DNA of 64,000 nt from NCBI GenBank assembly GCA_944989445.1, contig CALYLW010000336.1, forward strand, positions 755,791-819,790, written 5' to 3'. The DNA is from Ampullaceana balthica. Its lineage: Eukaryota; Mollusca; Gastropoda; Lymnaeidae. Shown piece by piece: positions 26,301-35,754 of the stretch. Position 1 is the first letter of the stretch. Every line of letters begins with the position of its first letter. The notes beneath the pieces were generated by a model. That model searched no databases and was not told where the DNA came from. It saw only the letters and a program-made list of their open reading frames with translations. The translations under genes and the position numbers were made by a program.

Positions 26301-26989
26301 ACTCTCAAACATCAATTATAATATTTTTATTCTTCTTTTGTGCTATGAGAAACTTTATAGCCTTTCAACATGTTGTTTTTGTAGGTCGCGACTAGTGGTG
26401 TGACAATATCGCTTATCTTTGCGATGTTGGTGCTCAAGTAAATAAAATAGCAAAATATACTTTTTGTTATAAACATATTTTGAAATTAAAAATTAATATC
26501 ACTATATTTGTTTACTTCTTTTGACGAAATATGTATTACTACACAAAATCAATATTAAATTATTGTAAAAAATATTATTATAAAAAAATAAAAACTGTAG
26601 CTTTCACTGTGCCAAAAAAAATTATTAAAGAAACAAAGGATCTTGTGCACCTAATTATCACTACTGTAAGTAACAATAAAAGGGCAAACTTCTAGCGAAA
26701 TAAAACAATTTTTACTTAAAACGCTTTAACTTAGAGTCTAATTAAAATGTTCATTACTTACTTCACCATCTCTGACCACGGCTACAGCAACGGCTGGGTT
26801 ATCATTGCAGAGTAACGTCTTCTCTATAACTTCACTAACTTCGTCAGCGTCAAACGCCGCTGCCACATCACTGTATTTAGTGTTTGATTCTTGTGACACG
26901 ACTGGGATGACCACTGCCAGTAGCAACACTGTCCAACGACATGCTGCCCGTAACGTGGTGAACAGCGTGCGTTCTCTCTGACTGGCCAT
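17356..26989 (-). CDS. Secreted serine beta-lactamase-like protein (LACTB/AmpC family), complete, 7 exons, 570 aa
   Basis: Exons (minus strand): 26989-26762, 20932-20793, 20577-20407, 19877-19617, 19459-19203, 18928-18639, 17721-17356. Every intron is GT-AG and all phases agree, giving 571 codons with the stop. Residues 1-32 form a signal peptide (MASQRERT then a WTVLLLAVVIPVVS core). The penicillin-binding-protein/class C beta-lactamase motifs are all present: S104-V-S-K107 (nucleophile and general base, in IASVSKLF), Y197-S-N199, and H359-T-G361 (the KTG-equivalent). Other family signatures are FTDLLAHKMGIP and SRISEMIGGKTWEELV. The C-terminus (from about 551) ends in a hydrophobic tail, LVHLNTCIFITLTILNVHFL, after a polar segment with N-G: either a GPI-anchor signal or a single membrane segment. 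The family contains hydrolases, esterases and peptidases, and the substrate here is unknown. Unlike vertebrate LACTB, it carries a secretory and not a mitochondrial leader. Intron 1 (5.8 kb) is full of repeats. The start codon is the first ATG before the signal peptide. Confidence 0.9.
21405..21500. repeat. Cluster of GTCAAAACGG motifs with an inverted copy (LACTB-like intron 1)
   Basis: Four direct copies of a tcaaaacggcccc-like motif (one changed to acgacacc) are followed by the inverted form, so GTCAAAACGG and CCGTTTTGAC make perfect 10-bp arms around a GG loop near 21457-21478. A degenerate 'caaaacgg' also lies just upstream. This could form a hairpin in single-stranded DNA or RNA. I do not recognise it as part of a named element. 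Confidence 0.7.
21501..23110. other. Intron 1 sequence, no exon recognised
   Basis: AT-rich intron of the beta-lactamase-like gene. A short hairpin (GCCACCG/CGGTGGC around tt) lies near 22562-22578. The stretch near 22747-22785 ('actcgttttgaacgtccgca', 'gtgttcaatatg') weakly resembles 60058-60103. Open frames at 21892-22152 and 22301-22498 resemble no family I know. Confidence 0.4.
23115..24995 (+). repeat. Four tandem units of family R1, about 510 bp each
   Basis: Unit cores begin near 23224, 23693, 24222 and 24746 with 'caataacaaacagtgaattt', then 'gcattaatttaattacggta', gatcgatctgaaattttgat, 'gtccgtgtgccaaatttcag' and a 'ccgcccgcccgccca' tract. Each closes with gcgaagttaatataagggat. Units 1, 3 and 4 are preceded by 'ttgaccgagctcag' and 'gacacgtaaaatgtaaacaa'. 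Units are joined through a loop bounded by perfect 14-bp arms, atataagggattta and taaatcccttatat. Reverse-complemented, the core matches the repeat at 4206-5215. It lies wholly in intron 1 of the beta-lactamase-like gene. Confidence 0.85.
25000..26760. other. Intron 1 sequence, no exon recognised
   Basis: AT-rich. The 70-codon open frame at 26191-26403 has no recognisable family and no matching splice context on the gene's strand. Confidence 0.4.
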
Positions 26990-27382
26990 GCTACAATAAA
27001 GTTTGTAGATTTGCTGCGGTCCAAGCAGAAGACCCCCTGAGCACGCGCAGCAGTGTAACCGACTCCGGTTACGGTATCACCACCCCACTCCCACTTTGCT
27101 TCTCCCTCCCCCCTCTTATTTGTAAAAAAACCCACCTCACTTGCCCACCGTGATATACCCCCGGCTCCCCTGCACATTTCAACAAACGTAACACTCCCCC
27201 CCTCGTCTGTTTCAAGATAGACGGGTTCAAGGACGAAGCCCAGGAAACCTTGATAAGTACGTCAAACAGATAGATATAGCAGATATTTTCAACAACTCCC
27301 TCGAAAATGTCTTGATAAAGATTTCCTTAGGATCACATGAAAATGGAAACATAGCTGTATCAACGTTTCTTAAGCCGATGCT

Positions 27383-27978
27383 AAATATAAGAAGTGAGAA
27401 AGTTAAGCAAAGGCTTTATAAGATTAACAGATTAAAGGTTGGGGGTGGGGGGTGGGGGGATAAATGACAAAATATAAGAAGTGAGAAAGTTAAGCAAAGG
27501 CTTTATAAGATTAACAGATTAAAGGTTGGGGGTGGGGGGTGGGGGGATAAATGACAAAATATAAGAAGTGAGAAAGTTAAGCAAAGGCTTTATAAGATTA
27601 ACAGATTAAAGGTTGGGGGTGGGGGATAAATGACAAAATATAAGAAGTGAGAAAGTTAAGCAAAGGCTTTATAAGATTAACAGATTAAAGGTTGGGGGTG
27701 GGGGGTGGGGGGATAAATGACAAAATATAAGAAGTGAGAAAGTTAAGCAAAGGCTTTATAAGATTAACAGATTAAAGGTTGGGGGTGGGGGGTGGGGGGA
27801 TAAATGACAAAATATAAGAAGTGAGAAAGTTAAGCAAAGGCTTTATAAGATTAACAGATTAAAGGTTGGGGGTGGGGGGGATAAATGACAAAATATAAGA
27901 AGTGAGAAAGTTAAGCAAAGGCTTTATAAGATTAACAGATTAAAGGTTGGGGGTGGGGAGGATAAATGACAAAATATA
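27383..27978 (+). repeat. Seven-copy G-rich tandem array, 79-88 bp unit
   Basis: Seven copies begin with aaatataagaagtgagaaag and close with aaaggttgggggt plus one to three further runs of 4-7 G. The number of G runs explains the unit length differences. Flanking bases between copies are almost identical, so the array is young. It begins about 390 bp upstream of the start codon of the beta-lactamase-like gene. The G-rich strand is plus, opposite to that gene's sense strand. Confidence 0.95.
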
Positions 27979-28298
27979 ATTTTATTAGATTTTCCTTTAA
28001 TTTTAAACACTTGATTGATGAAACTGCGAATTCTTCTTTTTGATCAGATCGCTAAGTATGAGCATCTCCATTACAAACTTAAGTTTACGTAAGTTGAGGT
28101 ATCTATAGAATCTACTTCTACTTCTAAACAAGCCTCATCCATTCACAAACAATCAGAGAATTAAAGGAAGACTGTGGCACGTCCCTTGATGCCCGGTACC
28201 GTCTTGTGGCCCAGGGTCCTCTTAATTTCACCATAGACTGCACGAATGTACCTGCATAAGACTTCCACGCCATGATGGCATATTGGTATACTGTAAGA

Positions 28299-29517
28299 CA
28301 GTGGTGCACCGCGGCCCAGTAACCTGGGGGGGGGGTGCGGCTGCGTTGATTGTTTATACATGTATTTTAGATTGTTTTAATTTTATAGTTTTAATTTAAT
28401 TGTACTTAAACATGCCATCTAAATAAAATACAGTTACACAAAAAACGAATTAAACATTATTTAATATTTTAATTTATTAGAATGTGAAATCAATGAGAAC
28501 CCTGAGCTTGTTTCTCTGTAACGAGACGATTTCATCTGAGGGTAAAGGGAGACAATGAAACCCGAAGTGTGCTGCTTATGTCCATTTTATTCCGTTGTTT
28601 TGTCTTCGTTGCTGCCACTGCAGAAAACCCCGCTTCACACAGATAGGATGTCGGAAATGGCAATAGGGCTTCAATTGCTTTGGTGGCAATCTCAGGATAT
28701 TCCGCCATGACTTTAATCCAGAAGACTGAAAGGGTCGTTTTCTACAAAGTAGTTGGAAGGCCACCGTCATTTGCAATCTCATGCAGTTGAAATCCTAATT
28801 GCACAGTCCTGCTAGATTTGCCTGGTTTGTTGACAAATGGGTCACGGATCCATTCCCTACCAGTTCTTGGTTCTTTTGTGGTTGGGAAGTAGCGCTCAAA
28901 CTCTTTTAAAAGCAAAGACAGGTGATCGTGCACCAACTGGGACAAAGAGTGCTCAGGCTAAGTCTCGCCTAGAATTTCCGCTAATGTTTGAACGAAACAT
29001 ATCCAAAATGCCTTTGTTCAAGCACCGTTCCCACAACTCCAGTTTGGCTTTAAATGCAGCTACTTTGTCAGCCAACTTTAAAACAGTTGTCATTTTCCCT
29101 TGAAGGGACAGATTGAGTTCATTGAGCTAGCTGAATATGTCACACGGATAACAAGTTTTGGGACCCATACCTTGTCACTGAAATGTGCTGCCAGCATCGA
29201 CTTCTTTTCTGAGAAAAGTCTTTGCAATGGCTCTCGTAATTCAAATACTCTAGCGGTTTTCCTCTGGACAACAATCTTATTTCTGTGTACAAAAGGAGGC
29301 ATCTGTGCTCTGCGTCCATCTCCTCACAAAGCTGCTCAAACAGGCGTGAGTTAAGGGCATGTGCCTTGATGTGGTTAAAAACTTTAACGACATCAATCAA
29401 TACACTGTTAAAGTCTGGTGACATTTTTCGTCTTGCCAACATTTCCCTGTGAACGATACAATGCGTAGATTCACTCTCAGGTGCAACTCTCCGCGGACCA
29501 TAGGTTGGGGACCACTG
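28299..29517 (-). mobile_element. Internally deleted ZBED5/FAM200-like hAT transposon with perfect 8-bp target duplication
   Basis: Ends: CAGTGGTGCACCGCGGCC at 28299 and, on the minus strand, CAGTGGTCCCCAACCTATGG at 29517. The 8-mer ctgtaaga flanks both sides (28291-28298 and 29518-29525), a perfect target duplication typical of hAT elements. The minus strand carries transposase C-terminal remains across several frames: ESTHCIVHREMLARRKMSP, VVKVFNHIKAHALNSRLFEQ, EEMDAEHRCLLLYTEIRLLS, LVHDHLSLLLKEFERYFPTT, EWIRDPFVNKPGKSS. The 5' half of the transposase gene is missing, and the terminal repeat is joined directly to the mid-gene coding sequence, so the copy cannot be autonomous. Confidence 0.85.
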
Positions 29518-29525
29518 CTGTAAGA

Positions 29526-30375
29526 GATTCACCAAGATGTCAAAGGCTAAAAGCTTAGACGTTTTTTAAAATCTCAATGAAGATCCATTCAGCGAAAATG
29601 TGTTGTGTTCAGCTTTTAGACTTTATTTTTTTTTAAAAATAGAATTTAAAAAAAATCAGAAAGATGCTGAAATTAATCACGAAAAAAAGATACTAAGATG
29701 CTGTCAATCTAAAAATAATTAGCCGCCATGTGAGTGTAATAACGAGTTTTTACATTTAGCCTGTCATTAAGACAACATTTACAGACCTATTTCCGGGACA
29801 ATTTTAACCTAATTCATTTCATTATTTATCAAATGGTTACAAGCGGGAAAAAAAATTAAGTCACCCTTGGCGTCATTTTTCATAAAAGCTTATAGAAGAA
29901 AGATCTCTAATGACATAAGCCGTCAGTGTACATAAGCCGTACAATGAATCAATTAGTTGTACACTGGTCTGTTGGATGAATGCTTTTGAATTAAAGTCAA
30001 CTTAGAGGATAAATTTAGAAATGACATCTGTTTCTTTTGAGTATTTTACTTTACATGATTTTTCTAACTGGCTAACCGATTCCCATAATATGCGCGTGCT
30101 TGTGCGCCTGTGTGACTGTATTTGTGAATGGATGCGTTGTGTGCGTGTATTAGTGTGTATATGTGTGAGTGGATTTGTGATTTTTGTGTGTGTGCGCGAG
30201 CGTGCACGTAGGGGTCATGTCTTTTACATTTTTTATACATTCGGTTGAACACATCTTTTATAAGACTTTTGAAAACAAACATTAGGGGGAATAAGATAAA
30301 AGCTCTCAAATGTCTTAACCTGCTCATTGCTCATGTAATGTTAATTATGTAGGCACTGTTAGCATTATGTATGGG
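29526..30375. other. No gene seen
   Basis: AT-rich, with a GT-rich low-complexity stretch near 30090-30215 that produces spurious open frames on both strands. Confidence 0.4.
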
Positions 30376-30646
30376 CAGTGCTTTTTTTTGTGACGGTACG
30401 AACCGGTACGGCGTACCGGCACCTTTTTCAAAGTGGGAAAAAATTATTACTTTTCTTGTATTTTAACGTTTATCATTATTGGTTAATTATAAAATAAAAT
30501 TGTTTTAGACATTTAGACATTTAGACATTTAGTATCTTTGAAGTTGTCATTTAGCTTGCATCGAATTGCGAACTGGTAGTTAAAAGTTAGGCAATCCATC
30601 ATTGAGTACCGGCACCTAATTTTTTTACCCCCAAAAAAAAGCACTG
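30376..30646. mobile_element. hAT-type MITE, 271 bp, perfect target duplication
   Basis: Ends are CAGTGCTTTTTTTTG and complement CAGTGCTTTTTTTTGG. The 8-mer tgtatggg flanks both sides (30368-30375, 30647-30654). Subterminal blocks near each end share a 'gtaccggcacc' motif. A 9-bp 'gacatttag' triplet lies inside. It has no coding capacity. Confidence 0.85.
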
Positions 30647-30654
30647 TGTATGGG

Positions 30655-32546
30655 TATTATATTTAATCAATTTTACTTGTATCTTTTACATTCATTAATA
30701 CCTTCTTATACCAAATAGCCATTTCTTAAATATTCATTGAGGCACGATCTTTTACATATGTTCAATCGGGGGTTTTAGTCCATTGATACTATGTTCAATG
30801 AACCATTTACAAAACTATCATTCTCCACGTCTCGGTTCATTGCACAATGTACCCTGGATCAAAAACTTCTCAGCTGGTTCCCATACGCCAACTTGAAGTG
30901 TTGCCTTAGGCTCAAGGGTAACTTGTGCTAACTTCTCTCAAGTGAATGGTATCATGGCTTGTTTTGGAGTTCTAACGAAACATCCAACATACTTGTATTA
31001 ATTGTATTAATTCGTAAATATCAGTGGATTTGGTTGCGATTCTTGGGTGATAACAATTTAACAGTAAAGAACATATAATGTTTATTTGAGTAAGTGTACC
31101 AGAACATGCTATCAATGAATGATTGAATCAAACAGTCAGTGCATACAGTGTGGCTAAATGTGACCATCAACGTGTTTTATGTATTCGGATATTTGCTACC
31201 ATTGACTAACGAGCCAAAGAGTAAGTGTTTATGCATGTACCGAGCATTGTTTAGTTGTTGCAACTGTTCACACAAGACATTCAGAGCCATCATTTTAAAA
31301 AGCAAGATAGGCTAAAATTGTGACCACTTTGAACAGTTCAGTAAATAAGTCAACATTTAAATTTTCCTCTTTCAAGCATTTTGTTACAACCACCACCAGA
31401 AAGCTGTTCAATTTTATATTTAAATATTACTTATGTAAGTACCTATTTTATGTTATGTACTGATGAAGGCATTAGCCAAAACGTATGTTGTAGTTTTAGT
31501 TTGAATATAAAGCTCAAATTTATTGTTTTCATTGCACAATTTGTTTGTGTATTTTGTATTCAATTTTATAAAACTGTGCTATGCAAACAAATTTTCAGTT
31601 TCTTTAAATTGTCCCCCTCGATTTTTTTTCATACATTGATATTTTTTATAACAGATATAATTATTCTAAAAACGTTAAAAATCATTATAAACTCCATGGA
31701 GCCGACCAATAACAAGGAATAAACGTGCAATGCATGATAATGAAACTTTTATCAGTTAATGCCGCATGAAAATGCAGGCTAATGACCATACAAATAGTTC
31801 AATTACAATTGTGTACCAAGCTCTAATGTTAAAATATGTGGCCTCTATCATTCTACTTTACCGCAGTTTGGGAGGTTTTTTTGGTCAATGACTTGCCCCA
31901 TCCCCCACCAAAAAATATGTAATCCGCTTTTTCTTCCAATTAAATCTTGGCATTGTAAATGACGTCAGGAGATAGCAAATGTCAAGCCATATTTTATATA
32001 GAACAGTCGTAGAGTTACGCTATTTGGGTACACAAATTCTCTAAAAAATGGGAAAGTGAGATGTTGTGTATATTTTGTTATATCTCTTGGGATTTTGTTT
32101 TCTTTCTGTTTCATGTGCGATTATATGCGAATAAAGAAGGAGAAACTTTTTTCAAACGGCGACCAATGTCCATAAATTACCAACCAACTGCATGCCTATT
32201 GAGGCATCAGTTCGTTTGGGTCTATTATTGCAAGCACTCTGTGTTCTGATACCAGGCTTAGAGCTGCCACTCTTGTTCTTCACCATTATCAGATACAACC
32301 TGATATGACGTTGTGGCAAATAGTTCTTTAAAAAGTGAGAGCTCGGGTGCAAGAAATTTTAACAATTTAAACTTGTTATTGCTTTTTTTTTAATTTTCAT
32401 TTTTCTATTTGCTATCTAGTCTTGCATTTTTATTAAAGTTTTAAATGTTGATAGTGTGTTGGATTTCCTAGTTAAATATGGCAACACATTCCACACTCGA
32501 ATTCCAGACGTGAAGAGCGTGTATGTATTTGTTGTTGCGTAGAGAA
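30655..32546. other. Intergenic, no gene recognised
   Basis: AT-rich, with short spurious frames only. The 113-codon frame at 31381-31722 is rich in F, I and L because the DNA is AT-rich and has no recognisable domain. A hammerhead-like core lies at 31460-31485 (listed separately). Confidence 0.4.
31460..31485 (+). other. Hammerhead-ribozyme-like core (weak)
   Basis: CTGATGA is followed by a short hairpin (GGC-atta-GCC) and then AAAACG, where a hammerhead would have GAAAC. The flanking arms of stems I and III are not convincingly paired. It may be the relic of a Penelope-like or similar retroelement, where such cores are known. It is probably inactive. Confidence 0.25.
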
Positions 32547-32908
32547 CAGGGACGGATTAAGATTGCACGGGGCCCCTGGCTGCAATCCCACCCGGGGCCA
32601 TATCTAGCCACCTTTATTATACAATATAATAAGTTTGGGCATAGTCGTCACTAGGGTTGGTGTCACCCGGGCCGGTAGCTCATGGTGTCACCCCCTCACG
32701 ACTGAACCCATAGAACTCCTCCAAGTTTTCCAGTGCCAAATAACGGGAAAATACAGAATTTTACATTTGGTGTCACCCTCCTGATGGTGTCACCCGGGGC
32801 GGCCCGCGCCCACCGCACCCCCTAGTGACGCCACTGAGTTTGGGGCCCTTAAATCATTGGGGGCCTTTTGCTTTAGCCCAATCAGCAACCCCCCTTAATC
32901 CGCCATAG
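32547..32908. mobile_element. Non-autonomous hAT-like element containing a nested MITE
   Basis: Ends are CAGGGACGGATTAAG and, complemented, CTATGGCGGATTAAG. Flanking 8-mers gtagagaa (32539-32546) and atagagaa (32909-32916) match at 7 of 8. The interior is interrupted by the MITE at 32640-32836. A related, uninterrupted fragment lies at 7505-7596. Confidence 0.6.
32640..32836. mobile_element. hAT-A-type MITE, 197 bp, nested, perfect target duplication
   Basis: The right end, complemented, is CAGTGGCGTCACTAGGGGGT, the same terminal repeat as the 5427-8036 element. The left end is a diverged version (catagtcgtcactaggg). Subterminal 'ggtgtcacccgg' and 'gccggtagctcatggtgtca' blocks also match the 8.0-kb end. 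The 8-mer agtttggg flanks both sides (32632-32639, 32837-32844). It is a short non-autonomous derivative of that family inserted into the older 32547-32908 element. Confidence 0.85.
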
Positions 32909-33639
32909 ATAGAGAATAATAGGGTGTAACCGGCACGGTCAACATCACTTAACCGCTAGTGACGCCACTGCATTAACGACATGTCGATTAAGTTTAGCAA
33001 CATTAATCAAACATCTACTCTAATCCCAACAGCTTAATGATAATCCACCGTCAAATCAATAAATAATACAACTGTACCTAAATAGCAACACAGTCGTACA
33101 ATGCCATTCATAGAACAAGACACCACCAAGACTTGTCAAACCACTTGATCAGGTTTCATGTGTACCACTAATCGACGGCGTTTACACATCACTGATAATT
33201 TTGTTAATAGGATCTTTTAACATGACACTTTGTTAAGTGATAATTTTAAAAAATCCCGTAAATGTCGAGTTATTGATTCCTGCATCAATAATGAATTGAA
33301 ACAAGATCAATTGCTCCCTTGCCGAATGAGACGTTGAAAAGAATTGATATAACACCAGCCACGACAAGCCAATATTGAGATTTTTTCTATTCCATTTTTG
33401 TCCGTGTCTTTTCATTCATGCAGGTGCTGATTTAAGCGTAGCTAGATGAACATTATAGCAAATACAATTGTTTATTTTAACACGCGTGGCTGGCTGCACT
33501 GTTAGTCCAAGACTGCAAGCGGCAGTCAATCACACACAGTGGATCTAGTCAAGCTTGTCATATCATTTTGTGCTAGTTTCATACGTTTCTAGTATTTTGG
33601 TCTTCTCTACTTCTGTTCAATTTATCTTATCTTATCAAT

Positions 33640-33905
33640 ACAGAAGCTCCTTCTATGCAGAAGATAATTTCGTCCACAGACCATGAGAGATGATCTGTTG
33701 GCAAGTGATGCAGCGTTCGCAGGCCACGGCTTTGTGGGTTCCACGCATTACCCAGCCGCCTAACTGGTGTTAGGTACCCATTCGGAGCTGGGTGACTCAG
33801 GGACGCCCTAGGCCCCGGGAACAAATCCTTGCTAATTGACATGGATTCGAACCCGTGACCATTGGTACACCAGTCGAGCGCGCTGCCACACGACCACCGT
33901 GGAGG
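33640..33905 (-). repeat. tRNA-derived SINE
   Basis: Minus-strand sequence from about 33900 begins GGTGGTCGTGTGGCAGCGCG (A-box-like) and continues to ACGGGTTCGAATCC (perfect B box). A body with 'gagtcacccagctccgaatg', 'gggtacctaacacc' and 'ggaacccacaaagccgtggc' follows, ending in an ataag-type short repeat tail near 33640-33625. This is a standard tRNA-head plus body plus simple tail layout. The anticodon arm is not tRNA-like enough for a functional tRNA. Confidence 0.7.
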
Positions 33906-33909
33906 AGGA

Positions 33910-34566
33910 GGCGTCGAGGTGACGAATGCCCCCCCAAATTGTGAGGCCTGCTGATGGTTAATGTATTAGTCTTTTCCGTCTCATTAACACGGCGTACCAC
34001 CCTTTTTATCTATGAGATTTGAACCTTAGTGCATCACAAACTTGAATTCAATGCATATTGTGCATTCACAGAGATTCTGATCAGATATTGAAAACAATGA
34101 ATGAACTGTTGATTGGGATCTTTAGACAATTTGATGGTTCCGAAAGTGATTCGGATTCGTGTTTTTTAGCACTTAAATATTTTTAAAACAATAGTATTCT
34201 AGCTGTCTTTTATCTACCCAATCCAAAATAGCTGTCATTTGGTGAAATAAAAAAGAAATTCAATAAGACTTTAAACTTTCTAAAACAGATGTACCATACC
34301 CAATTCCACAATATATTTTTTTCAAAAATTAAAAGCACTTTTTTAAAACTTAAAGTTTAGCAATATTAAATTTTACTACTCTATTGCAAACAAAACATTG
34401 AAAGTGTTTCAGATTTTACCTCTGGGCGTGTGCACCCCTGTCCCCAACCTACAGAAAAAGCATATAGACCTCTTGAAGTGTTGTCAATTTAGCCTCTCCC
34501 CAACCCAGGCAAACAAATGTTTTCAGTTGGCTAAAAACTATTATTTAAAAAAATAATAATTTTAAA
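33910..34566. other. No gene seen
   Basis: AT-rich intergenic DNA between the SINE and the next hAT element. No supported feature. Confidence 0.4.
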
Positions 34567-34567
34567 C

Positions 34568-35336
34568 TAGGGCTGCGGAAATTAACGATTAATGTCTCGA
34601 TTAATCGTTAAAACATTTTAACGATTAAATAATTTTTAACGATTAATCGGCCCATCACTTAAAAATTATTGGAAGTCATAAAATTTTTTTTTAAATTAAA
34701 AAATAGCGGCCGAAAAATAATAAATTTCCTGACGATTACACGAACATTTTGGTGTTAAGCTATTGACTGACGGGAATGTTCAAAATGTAGATAAAGTTTG
34801 CCTACCATGGTTCTAACGCTTCACCTACTTATCAAACCAAATGAAACGCGTATTAAGCTAATGGCAGTAATGGAGTCTGACCCAGAGACAGAAAATGAAG
34901 ACAGCTCTACTGATGAATTACTGCGTTGCAAAATGGAGATGAAAGTTCCCGAATCCATTAACCTTCTACAATGGTGGAAACTTAATGAACACCGATATCC
35001 GTTAATGTCATTCCTTGCCGGACCGTTTTGTGTATACCAGTTACCTCAGTTCCATGTGAATGATTGTTCAGCTCGGCTGGTTATATTGTCAATTAAACAC
35101 GCTCATCACTTGAACCAAATAATGTCAACACACTTGTCTTTTTGCGTAGTGGGTTAAAATATGACATATAAAGGAGACATTCCAGTGTTATTGAGATTTT
35201 CAACAAGAACGTTTAATAAATGTTACTTATGACGTCATAAATTTAAATTTTTGGCTTTAATCGAATTTAACGATTAATTAATCGTTAAGTTTTCAAAAGT
35301 TAACGATTAAAATTAAATTAATCATTAAAAGCCCTA
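34568..35336 (+). mobile_element. Internally deleted hAT element with transposase C-terminal remnant
   Basis: Ends are TAGGGCTGCGG and, complemented, TAGGGCTTTTAATG, each followed by many 'aacgattaat' subterminal repeats. Flanks (attttaaa / attttaac) fit an 8-bp target duplication. The frame from 34798 reads EDSSTDELLRCKMEMKVPES and NLLQWWKLNEHRYPLMSFLA, the start of the hAT C-terminal dimerisation region. A shift then moves it to another frame (TRSSLEPNNVNTLVFLRSGL to a stop near 35169). The remainder of the transposase is absent. Confidence 0.75.
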
Positions 35337-35754
35337 ATTTTAACCTTTCACTGAATTCAATAATAATCTGCTATTTTTTCCTGGACGAATTTTAATTATA
35401 ATATGCGATAATATTTACTGTATTCTAAGCACATCATTATCAACGTTTGGATCAACTTGGCTCTGTGAATTAGCCTTCTTTACAACAGGATTCTTCGTGT
35501 CAAAACACAGATCTCAGATTCGGATGTGTTTTGTCTTGAAAAAAGCTTAGGGTAGCTTCTTTTAAAAAAATGTGTTAAACATCTGCTCCGTCCTTTTCTA
35601 CAGCAAAGCATTTGCCCGAGATCATTGACTCATCAGTAGTGTATCATCATCATCATTATTATTTTTATATTTTTGACAATACATTTTACTTGATTTAAAA
35701 CATTTTATAGTTTCATATTATATTTCTTTTCCCGACCAAACAAATCAGCTGAAG

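Noticed and set aside
31381..31722. 113-codon plus-strand open frame
   Set aside because: Composition (F, I, L, K rich) follows from AT-rich DNA; no domain, no splice partner and no start context support it.
33835..33900. tRNA-like sequence with GGGTTCGAATCC on the minus strand
   Set aside because: It continues into a SINE body and simple tail and lacks a proper anticodon arm and acceptor stem.
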